Assembly: GCA_041745535.1 (NCBI GenBank)
Contig: JBGTIS010000102.1
Location: 1-24,143 of the forward strand
DNA length: 24,143 bases
Origin: JBGTIS01 sp041745535
Lineage (GTDB): Bacteria > Bacteroidota > Bacteroidia > Cytophagales > Cyclobacteriaceae
Direction: 5' to 3'
The position numbers and the translations under genes are program-made. Shown here one piece after another: positions 17,268 to 24,143 of the stretch (within the stretch, counting starts at the first letter, position 1; every line of letters begins with the position of its first letter). The notes under the pieces were generated by a model. It saw only the letters and a program-made list of their open reading frames with translations, ran no database searches and was not told the DNA's origin.

Positions 17268-17885
17268 ATGAAATATCCCTGGCTGGATGTAGCCAAAAAA
17301 ATACAAGCCATTGCCCAGGCCGGGCTTACCTACAGTGATAACAAATACGATGTAGAGCGGTATACAGACCTCAGCGCGATTGCCAGCCAGATTATGGCTG
17401 ACTTTACCGGAACAGACTTGAACTTACTTCCCGGCCTTTTTATGAATGAAACCGGGTATCAAACCCCCAAAGTAGATGTGCGTGGCGTGGTATTCAGGGG
17501 AAATAAAATTTTAATGATTCGGGAAACGATTGACAACTGCTGGGCTTTGCCCGGTGGTTGGGCTGATATCGGAATTTCCGCCAAAGAAACAGTGGTAAAA
17601 GAAGTAGCCGAAGAAGCCGGTCTTCAGGTAGATGCGACAAAATTACTGGCCGTATTCGACAAAAAATTTCATCCTCACCCACCTTCACCCTATCATGTGT
17701 ATAAAATGTTCTTTTTATGTAAAGAAACCGGCGGCGAACTTGCCATTGGAATGGAAACCAGCGATGTAGGTTTTTTTAGTCTGGAAGCGCTGCCTGAGCT
17801 TTCAGTAGAGCGCAACACCCGTTCTCAAATTGAATTCATGTTCGATTTTCTGAATAATCCTGATAAAGCAACTTTGTTCGATTAA
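17268..17885 (+). CDS. Nudix hydrolase with NUDIX_N domain
   Basis: The 205 residues comprise an N-terminal helical NUDIX_N domain (about 4-58, WLDVAKKIQAIAQAGLTY) and a Nudix fold (about 68-195). The Nudix box runs from Gly97: GGWADIG, then KEVAEEAGL at 111-119. The metal-binding glutamates Glu112, Glu115 and Glu116 are present. Ile103 replaces the first consensus Glu and Lys111 replaces the Arg, so the box is not perfect. Proteins of this architecture hydrolyse nucleoside diphosphate-X compounds such as ADP-ribose, and some CDP-choline; the substrate here is not determined by the sequence. The gene lies 36 bp after the response regulator and is followed by a palindromic repeat that may end the transcript. 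Confidence 0.92.
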   Translation: MKYPWLDVAKKIQAIAQAGLTYSDNKYDVERYTDLSAIASQIMADFTGTDLNLLPGLFMNETGYQTPKVDVRGVVFRGNKILMIRETIDNCWALPGGWADIGISAKETVVKEVAEEAGLQVDATKLLAVFDKKFHPHPPSPYHVYKMFFLCKETGGELAIGMETSDVGFFSLEALPELSVERNTRSQIEFMFDFLNNPDKATLFD

Positions 17886-17911
17886 GTGGTTCCTAAAAGT
17901 TTGAAATGGGG

Positions 17912-17989
17912 AGTAATTTGTTGTTCGTTAATCGTTATTGGTTAATAGTTGCCAAATAACGATTAACAAATAACGATTAACAAATTACT
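17912..17989. repeat. Palindromic intergenic repeat, copy 2, with tandem 14-mer
   Basis: This is related to 11165-11235: AGTAATTTGTTGTTCG, then GTTAATCGTTATTGG, then TTAATAGTTG. The outer arms AGTAATTTGTT (17912-17922) and AACAAATTACT (17979-17989) are exact complements over 11 bp. GTTAATCGTTATT pairs with AATAACGATTAAC. The right arm carries a 14-bp tandem duplication of AAATAACGATTAAC (17954-17967, 17968-17981). It sits between the convergent Nudix gene and the tpx remnant, so it may serve as a two-way terminator, but the copy elsewhere argues for a dispersed element. Confidence 0.7.
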
Positions 17990-18011
17990 TCCCGCTCCCA
18001 AATTTTCCCCT

Positions 18012-18203
18012 TCACAACAATCCATCTACCACCGTTAAAGCTTTATGATAATCAGGTTCATGGCTCACTTCCTACACCAGTTCCGAATAGTGGATATTAT
18101 TATCTTTATCTACCACAAACACAGCCCTGGCAGATAATCCTTTAAAGGGTCCTTCGGTAATTTCGGTATTATATTTATTTCCTTTCAGTGTTATTTGCGC
18201 CAT
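18012..18203 (-). pseudogene. tpx: Thiol peroxidase (Tpx) remnant
   Basis: Reading 18203 to 18012 on the minus strand gives 64 codons. The first (MAQITLKGNKYNT) match the start of Tpx-type peroxiredoxins. The rest (ITEGPFKGLSARAVFVVD, HYSELV, EPDYHKAL) match the Tpx C-terminus. The middle of about 100 residues, including the peroxidatic-cysteine segment, is missing, and the junction is in frame. Codon 44 is TAG (18072-18074) in place of the residue after ELV. The remnant cannot make a peroxidase. Presumably a functional copy exists elsewhere, or this activity is replaced by other peroxiredoxins. The remaining sequence of 18204-18333 is AT-rich and contains no gene that I recognise; it must hold the promoter of the acyltransferase gene. 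Confidence 0.85.
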
Positions 18204-18333
18204 AAGGGATAGTGGTTAAAAATTTATGATTAAATAAATAAAAAACTTAAGTTACATACCTGAAATAACCCTACATATCAACATTGTATTAGGCATAAAG
18301 TTTATTTCATTTCTAGAAAAGCAAAGATATCCA

Positions 18334-20052
18334 ATGGATCTGACCAAGGGAAAAAGCAGAAGACGTACGCGCGGAGGTTATCAGCCTATTCTTCCTAAAA
18401 AAAAGGAGTGGCCGGTTGTGCAAATGAGCAGAAACCTGTCGCGATTTATTGACCAGGTAATTCAGGATGCCATAGAACGTATAAGCGCGGATGCTTCTTC
18501 GCTCGAAACATTAATTGACGAGTTGGAAACTACCCTGTACCGGGAGCGGTTGCGCATCCGACAAAATCCCTGGGCGGTCGATCCTAAAGATGAGGAGGCC
18601 TTCTGGAAAAAAATTAAAAACAAGCTGGTTAATATTTCCGGAAGTCAGTATCCGGAAGAAAAAAGATATGCCATCGCTCAGGAATTACTGTACAGCATTA
18701 CCTCGCGTTATGCCCATGAAATTTCAAGCAAATTCAATCCTTCTTATCACCGGGTTGCCCGCAGCATAGCTACTTTTGGCTTTTCCCGTTTGTTGAACGC
18801 GGCCCGCGTCAAGGGATTTCGCTCTTTGTTCAGCAACCGGTATACGTTGCACGATAAAATCAATATTACCGGCGAATACGAGCACCTGCGCAAACTGGCA
18901 CGAAAAGGCACCATTGTAATGGTTCCCACGCATTTCAGCAACCTCGATTCTATCCTGATTGGTTGGGTTATTCATGCTTTGGGTTTGCCTCCCTTTATTT
19001 ATGGCGCAGGCCTTAATCTTTTCAATATCGGAGTTTTTGCTTACTTTATGAATAGTTTAGGGGCTTATAAAGTAGACAGGAGAAAAAAAAATACTGTTTA
19101 CCTGGAAACCTTAAAAGCTTATTCCAGACTTGCCCTGCAATGGGGGTGTCATAGTTTGTTTTTTCCGGGCGGTACCCGATCACGTTCCGGCAAAATAGAA
19201 GACAAACTGAAACTGGGGCTACTGGGTACGGCTATGGAAGCGCAACGAATTGCTTTTCAGAACAGTGAAATCAGTAAGCAGCCACCTGAAAAAATATTCG
19301 TAGTACCTGTAGTAATTAATTATCATTTTGTATTAGAAGCTCCTGCCTTAATACGGCAATATTTACAACAGGAAGGACAGGAACGCTATTATGTGGAAAG
19401 CGATGAAGCTACTACCTCTTATAAAATCATCAAATTTCTAATCAAATTTTTCACAAAGGGTTCCGACATCTCGGTAAGTTTTGGTCGTGGACTGGATATG
19501 CTGGGTAATTATGTAGATGATGAAGGCAACAGTCTGGACAAGAAAGGGAATCTGATAAATACCCGCGAATACTTTATTTCTGCTGGAAAAATAACCAGCG
19601 ACTCACAGCGCGACGCTGAATATACCCGTATGCTAAGCCATTCAGTGGTTACGGAATATTTCCGCAACAACAGAGTGTTTTCCAGCCACCTGGTAGCATA
19701 CACGGCTTTTGAAATATTTAAAAATCGTTACCAGAAACTGGACCTTTTCAATCTGTTACGATTGCCCGAAGAAGAGCTGGTGATTCATTATGAAGAATTC
19801 AAGGAAGCATTTGAGAAGCTTCGCGACATTATTTCCATTCTTAAACAGGAAGGAAAACTGCAAACCGCCGCTCACCTGGAAGGCGATCCGGACACCGTTA
19901 TTCAGCATGGTTTGGACAATGTAGGCATGTATCACGCAAAAAGGCCCTTGCTCAAAAACAAGGCTGGCGATATTGAAACAATGGACATGAACACACTTTT
20001 TTATTATCATAATCGCATGGAGGGGTATCACCTTGAGGAATTCATCACATAA
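18334..20052 (+). CDS. Glycerol-3-phosphate / lysophosphatidate acyltransferase (PlsB/PlsC superfamily)
   Basis: The 572-residue protein carries the four acyltransferase blocks in order. These are HFSNLD (the catalytic HX4D, His200/Asp205), GAYKVDRR (about 243-250), FPGGTRSRSGK (277-287) and VVPVVINYH (about 323-331). About 170 residues of helical sequence precede the catalytic core and about 200 follow it, so it is much longer than plain PlsC and closer to the PlsB/GPAT layout. It should transfer an acyl chain to glycerol-3-phosphate, or to its 1-acyl product, at the inner membrane. The next gene, gpsA, supplies glycerol-3-phosphate and overlaps it by 20 bp, which favours the first reaction. 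The start ATG at 18334 is the first in frame. Automated pipelines often label such proteins 1-acyl-sn-glycerol-3-phosphate acyltransferase. Confidence 0.9.
   Translation: MDLTKGKSRRRTRGGYQPILPKKKEWPVVQMSRNLSRFIDQVIQDAIERISADASSLETLIDELETTLYRERLRIRQNPWAVDPKDEEAFWKKIKNKLVNISGSQYPEEKRYAIAQELLYSITSRYAHEISSKFNPSYHRVARSIATFGFSRLLNAARVKGFRSLFSNRYTLHDKINITGEYEHLRKLARKGTIVMVPTHFSNLDSILIGWVIHALGLPPFIYGAGLNLFNIGVFAYFMNSLGAYKVDRRKKNTVYLETLKAYSRLALQWGCHSLFFPGGTRSRSGKIEDKLKLGLLGTAMEAQRIAFQNSEISKQPPEKIFVVPVVINYHFVLEAPALIRQYLQQEGQERYYVESDEATTSYKIIKFLIKFFTKGSDISVSFGRGLDMLGNYVDDEGNSLDKKGNLINTREYFISAGKITSDSQRDAEYTRMLSHSVVTEYFRNNRVFSSHLVAYTAFEIFKNRYQKLDLFNLLRLPEEELVIHYEEFKEAFEKLRDIISILKQEGKLQTAAHLEGDPDTVIQHGLDNVGMYHAKRPLLKNKAGDIETMDMNTLFYYHNRMEGYHLEEFIT
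20019..20025 (+). promoter_or_regulatory. Shine-Dalgarno fixing the TTG start of gpsA
   Basis: GGAGGGG lies inside the 3' end of the acyltransferase gene, seven bases before the TTG at 20033. It supports a TTG start and translational coupling; the next in-frame ATG would cut into the NAD-binding loop. Confidence 0.65.
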
Positions 20053-21082
20053 ACCCTATATTGGTGTAATTGGAGCCGGAAGTTTCGGTACGGTCATGGC
20101 CAATATCCTGGCGGTTCGAAATAACGTAATTCTGTATGCCCGCAGAAAAGAGGTAGTAGAAGAAATGCGGCAAACAAGCATCAGTCAGGGCTACACGCTT
20201 AACCCTAACATTACGCCTACACACGATTTAGAAGTTCTGGCTGATCAGTGTAACGTCATATTTCCCATTGTGCCATCGGGTAATTTTCGCTCGATGATGC
20301 GGGAGCTTTCTCCTTTTTTACGTCCCTATCACATCCTTATTCACGGTACAAAAGGATTGGACGCACCAGATTTAGCACACTGGAAAGAACATAATCATCC
20401 GCTTACCAGGGCCCATGTGCGCACCATGAGTGAAGTAATTCGCGAAGAAAGTGTGGTGGTTCGGGTTGGCTGCCTGGCAGGCCCGAACCTGGCAAAAGAA
20501 ATGGGCAACAATCAACCAGCCGCTACCGTAGTTGCCAGCCATTTTGATGAAGTAATTGATATTGGTCAGAAATTGCTTAAGAACAATCGGTTTCAGGTAT
20601 ATGGCAGTTCTGACCTGATTGGGATTGAACTGTGCGGGGTGCTTAAAAATATCATTGCCATTGCTTCAGGCGCATTGAGTGGACTGGGTTTGGGCGAAAA
20701 TGCCCGGGCTTTGCTCATTAGCCGAGGTATGGTGGAAATGATTTATCTGGGCAAAGCGCTGGGAGGAAATACAAAAGCCTTTATCGGACTGGCCGGTGTA
20801 GGCGACCTGGTGGCTACCTGCTCCAGTACCTATAGCCGCAATTATAATGTAGGGTATCGATTGGCAAAAGGAGAAGCCCTGAACCACATTCAGGGGACCA
20901 TGGAAGAAGTGGCGGAAGGCATCAATACCATCTGGATTACCAAGCGTTTGGCCGACCAGTACAAAGTGGCAGCTCCGATTACCAGGATACTATACCGTGT
21001 ACTGTTTGAAAATATGTCGGTAGAAAAGGCATTGGATAGCCTGATGAAGTTTCCTTTGAGCGAGGATGTTGACTTTTTATAG
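20033..21082 (+). CDS. gpsA: Glycerol-3-phosphate dehydrogenase [NAD(P)+]
   Basis: The 349-residue cytoplasmic enzyme reduces dihydroxyacetone phosphate to sn-glycerol-3-phosphate, the backbone for phospholipids. The Rossmann motif is GAGSFG at 14-19. HGTKGL has Lys107, LAGPNLAKE lies at about 148-156, and the catalytic Lys205 is in CGVLKNI. GLAGVGDL has Asp258, and SRNYNVG (Arg269, Asn270) forms the substrate site. All key residues are present and the length is normal. The start is TTG, overlapping the acyltransferase gene by 20 bp, with GGAGGGG at good spacing. Starting at the first in-frame ATG would lose the GxGxxG loop. The product feeds the acyltransferase encoded just upstream. Its stop lies 3 bp from the stop of the convergent DUF952 gene. 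Confidence 0.96.
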   Translation: MRNSSHKPYIGVIGAGSFGTVMANILAVRNNVILYARRKEVVEEMRQTSISQGYTLNPNITPTHDLEVLADQCNVIFPIVPSGNFRSMMRELSPFLRPYHILIHGTKGLDAPDLAHWKEHNHPLTRAHVRTMSEVIREESVVVRVGCLAGPNLAKEMGNNQPAATVVASHFDEVIDIGQKLLKNNRFQVYGSSDLIGIELCGVLKNIIAIASGALSGLGLGENARALLISRGMVEMIYLGKALGGNTKAFIGLAGVGDLVATCSSTYSRNYNVGYRLAKGEALNHIQGTMEEVAEGINTIWITKRLADQYKVAAPITRILYRVLFENMSVEKALDSLMKFPLSEDVDFL

Positions 21083-21085
21083 AAT

Positions 21086-21853
21086 TTATATTAGCGTTTC
21101 AACCCCGATTACCGCATCGGTATTGAGCGGCCCATATATATGAGGAAATAATTCGTTGGCAGGAAGCTCAGGAATTACTTCTCCGGTGTGCACGCCCCTT
21201 TCGTATTTAATTTCCGGCCTAACTTTAAAAGGATCAATGGTTAATACTACCCATTCTGTTTCTTTTGAAAATAATCCGGTTTTGATTACTGCCTGTAACT
21301 GATGCGATTCTGAAGCGTGTATGAATTTATCTTTTTTCAGCGATTCAGGCACATACCAACCAGTTTGCAGGGCTTCTTTCCAAGCCGAACGCCTGGCTAC
21401 ATGAAATAGCTGAAGGGCTTCAGCTTTATCTTTCTTTTTAATTACCCGGTTGGCAAAATTCACAAATTGCTCTAAATTTTTACTGATATAATTTAACCTG
21501 AAATCCTGATAGTGTACAGCGTCTTTTACTGTGAGGGCCGCATAACCTAACCAGCCTGCATACAGGGCAAATAAAGCAGCAAAAAGAAGGATAACCGTAT
21601 ACCAACCGTTAAAGATATTATTGAAAATAGCCAATATGGTTAATGAAGCTACCACACCACCCGCTACCAGCGGCAACAGCATTTTCCTCTGGCTAAAAAT
21701 AATTACCTCAATTGCTTCCAGTTCAAAAGCATACCGTTTTCCTTTTTTGATGATAATCAGATGCCCCGAAGTAAGTATACACTTATTCCGTTCATCGCCA
21801 GCGCGGTGCAGGTAACAGATTGCATACGTGTTTTCCGGATTTTCATAATTCAT
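21086..21853 (-). CDS. Membrane-anchored DUF952-domain protein
   Basis: This 255-residue protein has two parts. Residues 1-57 form a hydrophilic domain of short strands (ILTSGHLIIIKKGKRYAFEL) that could be a small PH-like fold. Two transmembrane helices follow at about 58-77 and 84-106. The C-terminal part, about 148-255, matches DUF952: LFHV..AW, KFIHASESHQL (176-186), VVLTIDPF and FPHIYGPL (236-243). DUF952 proteins are usually stand-alone cytoplasmic proteins of about 110 residues. Their function is not established, although the conserved FIH and PHxYGPL motifs suggest an enzyme-like pocket. Here both termini probably face the cytoplasm. It is convergent with gpsA and separated from the DUF4270 gene by 94 bp. 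No function is assigned. Confidence 0.85.
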   Translation of the reverse strand: MNYENPENTYAICYLHRAGDERNKCILTSGHLIIIKKGKRYAFELEAIEVIIFSQRKMLLPLVAGGVVASLTILAIFNNIFNGWYTVILLFAALFALYAGWLGYAALTVKDAVHYQDFRLNYISKNLEQFVNFANRVIKKKDKAEALQLFHVARRSAWKEALQTGWYVPESLKKDKFIHASESHQLQAVIKTGLFSKETEWVVLTIDPFKVRPEIKYERGVHTGEVIPELPANELFPHIYGPLNTDAVIGVETLI

Positions 21854-21947
21854 CTTTGGCAGCCCCTATGCGATTTTATGTTTCCACCTAAAAATTCTTT
21901 AAGTTAGAAGGAAAACCTGTCCAGACCACTTATACCAAACGCGATTG

Positions 21948-23273
21948 CTATTGTTTTTTCTGTGTGGTATAGTATATTTTAAGTTTTACCCGGTCGCCAT
22001 CCGTAACCAGTTGATTGACAGAGGAGGTTGCCTCACCTGGTGAAAATTGATCCGCAAAAATCAATATGTCTTCTGATACGCTCCCAGCAAGCATATTTTC
22101 ACTGTAGTTGGTGATAATACCATTGTAAACCAATTGATTACTTACTGTATCAGGTTGCAATACCAAGTTGCTTTGGGCAACCTCACTATTGATAGCAGCA
22201 TAAAAATAAGTAATACCTGAAAACGATGAGCTGCTCAACACAGTACGTTTATTTTTTTCATCAACCGGAAAAAGCTGCAACGCAGTAGGAGATGGAGTAA
22301 ATTTTCCTGGTAAATCTAAGCCAATTGAAAATTCCGCGCGATTAATTACCACTTCTTCCCCAATGTTATTAATAAAATCTTTAAAGGGTTTGAAGCTGAT
22401 TTTTGGTGTAATACCCGTACCTGCCTGTAAATAAAATTTGTCAGTTCCCGGGTCATAACTTTGGTAAGGCTCTGTAAGACTGGCCAAAGGCGTACCCGAA
22501 CGATCGGAAACAATCCGGTTAAACTGAATGGCTGAATCTAACCCAAAAGAATAACGATACAATGTTGTATCGCCATCTATGTGATAATAAAGTGACAATA
22601 ACGTTTCTAAGGCGTTAAAACCCAATACAAATTCGTTGGCTTCGCTGCCCGTAAGGGCTATTCCTTTAAAGTACTGCTGAAACTTTTCGTTGGTACTAAC
22701 TTCATCCGCCTTACTTTGAACCTTTTCAAACAAATCAGCCCCCATCGCATCGGGGAACCTTATAAATCTTAGGGTACGGTTAACGGTATCTTCTACCGTA
22801 AAATTTAAGGAACTAACAGGATTCATATCGTACGGAATAGCATCCTGGCTATATTTTCTTGTTAAGCCAATGGTATCCTGCAGTAAGTGCGCAAAAATCT
22901 GATTGTTTAAATTACCACTGCCATACCGGTAACTATTAGAAAGCGAAAGTACCAACGAATCGAACTTCCCATTTTCAGAAATAGTAGCACCTGAGGTAGG
23001 TAAGCTGAAATTATTGAAACTGGTCGAAGAAACCATCCCCAAATCCGGATGCTGATATTTTCCCGCTAAAATTCTTGACCGGGTGGTATTTACAGAATCC
23101 ACCAGAACCGCAGTAGTAGGTAATGTAATTTCGTGGTATAATATATTTAAGTTTTCATCCTCCAGCGGAAGGCCGAGGTCGTCGGTGCTTTCACATCCGG
23201 AAAATAAAAAGAGGGCCAATACCAGTATTAGCCCTCCTTTATTAATCAAACTAATTCTATCCAACAAGTTCAT
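21948..23273 (-). CDS. DUF4270 family lipoprotein
   Basis: I start at the ATG at 23273 (441 residues, MNLLDRISLINKGG). A TTG at 23300 would add nine residues and disturb the signal peptide. The hydrophobic stretch LILVLALFLFSGC ends in a lipobox with Cys27, followed by ESTDDLG. The acidic residues just after the cysteine resemble the export signal of surface lipoproteins in Bacteroidota, so an outer-membrane, possibly surface-exposed location is likely (inference). The body is rich in beta-strand segments, with the DUF4270 pattern (ILAGKYQHPDLGMVSSTSF near the N-terminus, NRAEFSIGLDL later). Function is not established. The gene overlaps the GT5-like gene by 17 bp (ATG inside its end), so the two are probably made from one transcript. 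Confidence 0.9.
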   Translation of the reverse strand: MNLLDRISLINKGGLILVLALFLFSGCESTDDLGLPLEDENLNILYHEITLPTTAVLVDSVNTTRSRILAGKYQHPDLGMVSSTSFNNFSLPTSGATISENGKFDSLVLSLSNSYRYGSGNLNNQIFAHLLQDTIGLTRKYSQDAIPYDMNPVSSLNFTVEDTVNRTLRFIRFPDAMGADLFEKVQSKADEVSTNEKFQQYFKGIALTGSEANEFVLGFNALETLLSLYYHIDGDTTLYRYSFGLDSAIQFNRIVSDRSGTPLASLTEPYQSYDPGTDKFYLQAGTGITPKISFKPFKDFINNIGEEVVINRAEFSIGLDLPGKFTPSPTALQLFPVDEKNKRTVLSSSSFSGITYFYAAINSEVAQSNLVLQPDTVSNQLVYNGIITNYSENMLAGSVSEDILIFADQFSPGEATSSVNQLVTDGDRVKLKIYYTTQKKQ

Positions 23274-24069
23274 TATATAAGTTATAATAAGAATCAACAA
23301 GGTTATCGCCTTTTTCTATCGTATCAATTTTTTTAGAAGAATTATGTCCATTAGATAGTCCGTTCAGGCTTTCAGTAACCTCTTCATCTGCTTTGATAAC
23401 CGCATCGGCATATTCAATTCCTACCTTAATGAATCCTTCAACATCAGCGGATTTCAAATTGTCAAGCATGCTGTCATCAATATCAATCATTTTAACTTTA
23501 TCAATCAGGTTACCATTAAACTTATGCGTAACCAGATTATTGTACACCGTGAAAACACTTTTTACATCTTTAAAAATCGGATCGTTTTTATAAGTAGTTT
23601 TCAGATACATCGGAATTAAGCTGGTCATCCAATCGTTACAATGAACAATGTCGGGCGACCATCCTAATTTTTTCACGGTTTCAATTACTCCTTTGCAAAA
23701 GAAAATAGCCCTTTCATCATTATCCTGATAGAAATTATCTTCTTTATCGTAGAAAACGGATTTTCTGTGGAAATAGTCTTCGTTGTCGATAAAATAAACC
23801 TGTAATTTAGCATTTGGGATAGATGCCACTTTAATAATCAAAGGCTTCTCCTCTTCCCCCACCGCGATGTTAATACCGGAAAGCCTTACTACTTCATGCA
23901 ACCTGTTTTTTCGTTCGTTAATTAATCCAAATCTGGGTACGAGAATACGGATCTCCATACCTCTTTCCTGCATTCCCTGTGGCAACTTTCTAACGAAATC
24001 TGCAACTTCAGAAGTTTGTAGGAAAGGATTAATCTCGCTGGCTACATAAAGGATTCGTAATTTTGACAT
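23257..24069 (-). CDS. Glycogen/starch synthase N-terminal-domain (GT5-like) protein
   Basis: The 270 residues match only the N-terminal Rossmann half of GT5 glycogen synthases: ILYVASEINPF at 6-16, RILVPRFG, YFIDNEDYF at 92-100, and DIVHCNDWMTSLIP at 140-153 with His143/Asp146. The GT1 half that holds the acceptor and catalytic E-x7-E site is absent; the protein ends in a polar tail of about 40 residues. The ADP-glucose-binding KTGG loop of GlgA is QTSE here (18-21). Full synthase activity is therefore doubtful, and a regulatory or partner role is possible. Automated annotation would call it glycogen synthase. The ATG at 24069 is the natural start. The gene leads a two-gene unit with the DUF4270 lipoprotein. 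Confidence 0.85.
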   Translation of the reverse strand: MSKLRILYVASEINPFLQTSEVADFVRKLPQGMQERGMEIRILVPRFGLINERKNRLHEVVRLSGINIAVGEEEKPLIIKVASIPNAKLQVYFIDNEDYFHRKSVFYDKEDNFYQDNDERAIFFCKGVIETVKKLGWSPDIVHCNDWMTSLIPMYLKTTYKNDPIFKDVKSVFTVYNNLVTHKFNGNLIDKVKMIDIDDSMLDNLKSADVEGFIKVGIEYADAVIKADEEVTESLNGLSNGHNSSKKIDTIEKGDNLVDSYYNLYNELVG

Positions 24070-24110
24070 ATCTTCGTGGATTTATAAAGTTTTTTATAAA
24101 AATTTACCTA

Positions 24111-24142
24111 CAAAAATACGAGAATTTTGCTTGATTTTCAAT
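24111..24142 (-). promoter_or_regulatory. Bacteroidota-type promoter of the GT5-DUF4270 unit
   Basis: On the minus strand TATTTTTG (24111-24118) fits the -7 box TAnnTTTG. ATTG (24139-24142) lies 20 bases upstream in the -33 place. The start codon is about 42 bp downstream. The box is a good match but the -33 is partial (ATTG for TTTG). Confidence 0.5.
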
Positions 24143-24143
24143 T

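Noticed and set aside
17953..17990. Tandem 14-mers as a CRISPR-like array
   Set aside because: The two units are adjacent without spacers, and the block is an inverted repeat; no cas genes are present.
23274..23300. TTG start nine codons upstream for the DUF4270 lipoprotein
   Set aside because: It puts extra hydrophobic residues before the positively charged n-region; the ATG at 23273 gives a normal lipoprotein signal with Cys27.
1..24143. Defence system, prophage or integrated element
   Set aside because: No nuclease, integrase, transposase, toxin-antitoxin or phage structural gene was found; gene content is housekeeping and transport.

Overview
The window looks like a chromosomal segment of a Bacteroidota bacterium, most likely of the Cytophagales. 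The base composition is moderately AT-rich. It carries MacB/FtsX-type permeases with the N-terminal permease prefix domain common in that group, a DUF4270 lipoprotein, a stand-alone GT5-like domain and TAnnTTTG-type promoter boxes. This assignment is inference from protein families; there is no rRNA or other taxonomic marker here.

Region 1 (1-12,990, all minus strand) is an array of paralogous large ABC-transporter permeases with no ATPase gene inside the window. A PadR-type repressor gene (8119-8451) heads an operon of three permeases of about 875 residues, joined by 8-bp gene overlaps, each with the same N-terminal prefix domain. A fourth permease of 784 residues without the prefix (8652-11006) is a separate unit upstream. 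A fifth (11314-12977) is a decayed pseudogene. The padR operon and permease 4 share the same two-part upstream region: a -24/-12 (sigma-54-like) element about 43 bp before the start codon and a 37-bp partly palindromic block about 106 bp before it. That arrangement suggests joint control by sigma-54 and an enhancer-binding activator encoded elsewhere, and it is the most interesting signal in the window.

Region 2 (13,023-17,885, plus strand) holds a cytoplasmic GH13 alpha-amylase-family enzyme, a sodium:solute symporter, an orphan OmpR/PhoB-type response regulator and a Nudix hydrolase with a NUDIX_N domain. Region 3 (17,886-18,333) has no intact gene. It carries a palindromic repeat also found at 11,165-11,235, and a 64-codon remnant of a thiol peroxidase gene (tpx) with its active-site middle deleted and an in-frame stop.

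Region 4 (18,334-21,082, plus strand) is a two-gene phospholipid-synthesis unit. GpsA makes sn-glycerol-3-phosphate and a PlsB/PlsC-type acyltransferase probably acylates it; the genes overlap by 20 bp. Region 5 (21,086-24,069, minus strand) has a membrane protein ending in a DUF952 domain, a DUF4270 lipoprotein, and a short glycogen-synthase-like GT5 domain whose usual KTGG substrate motif is replaced. The last two genes overlap and probably share a promoter at the right edge.
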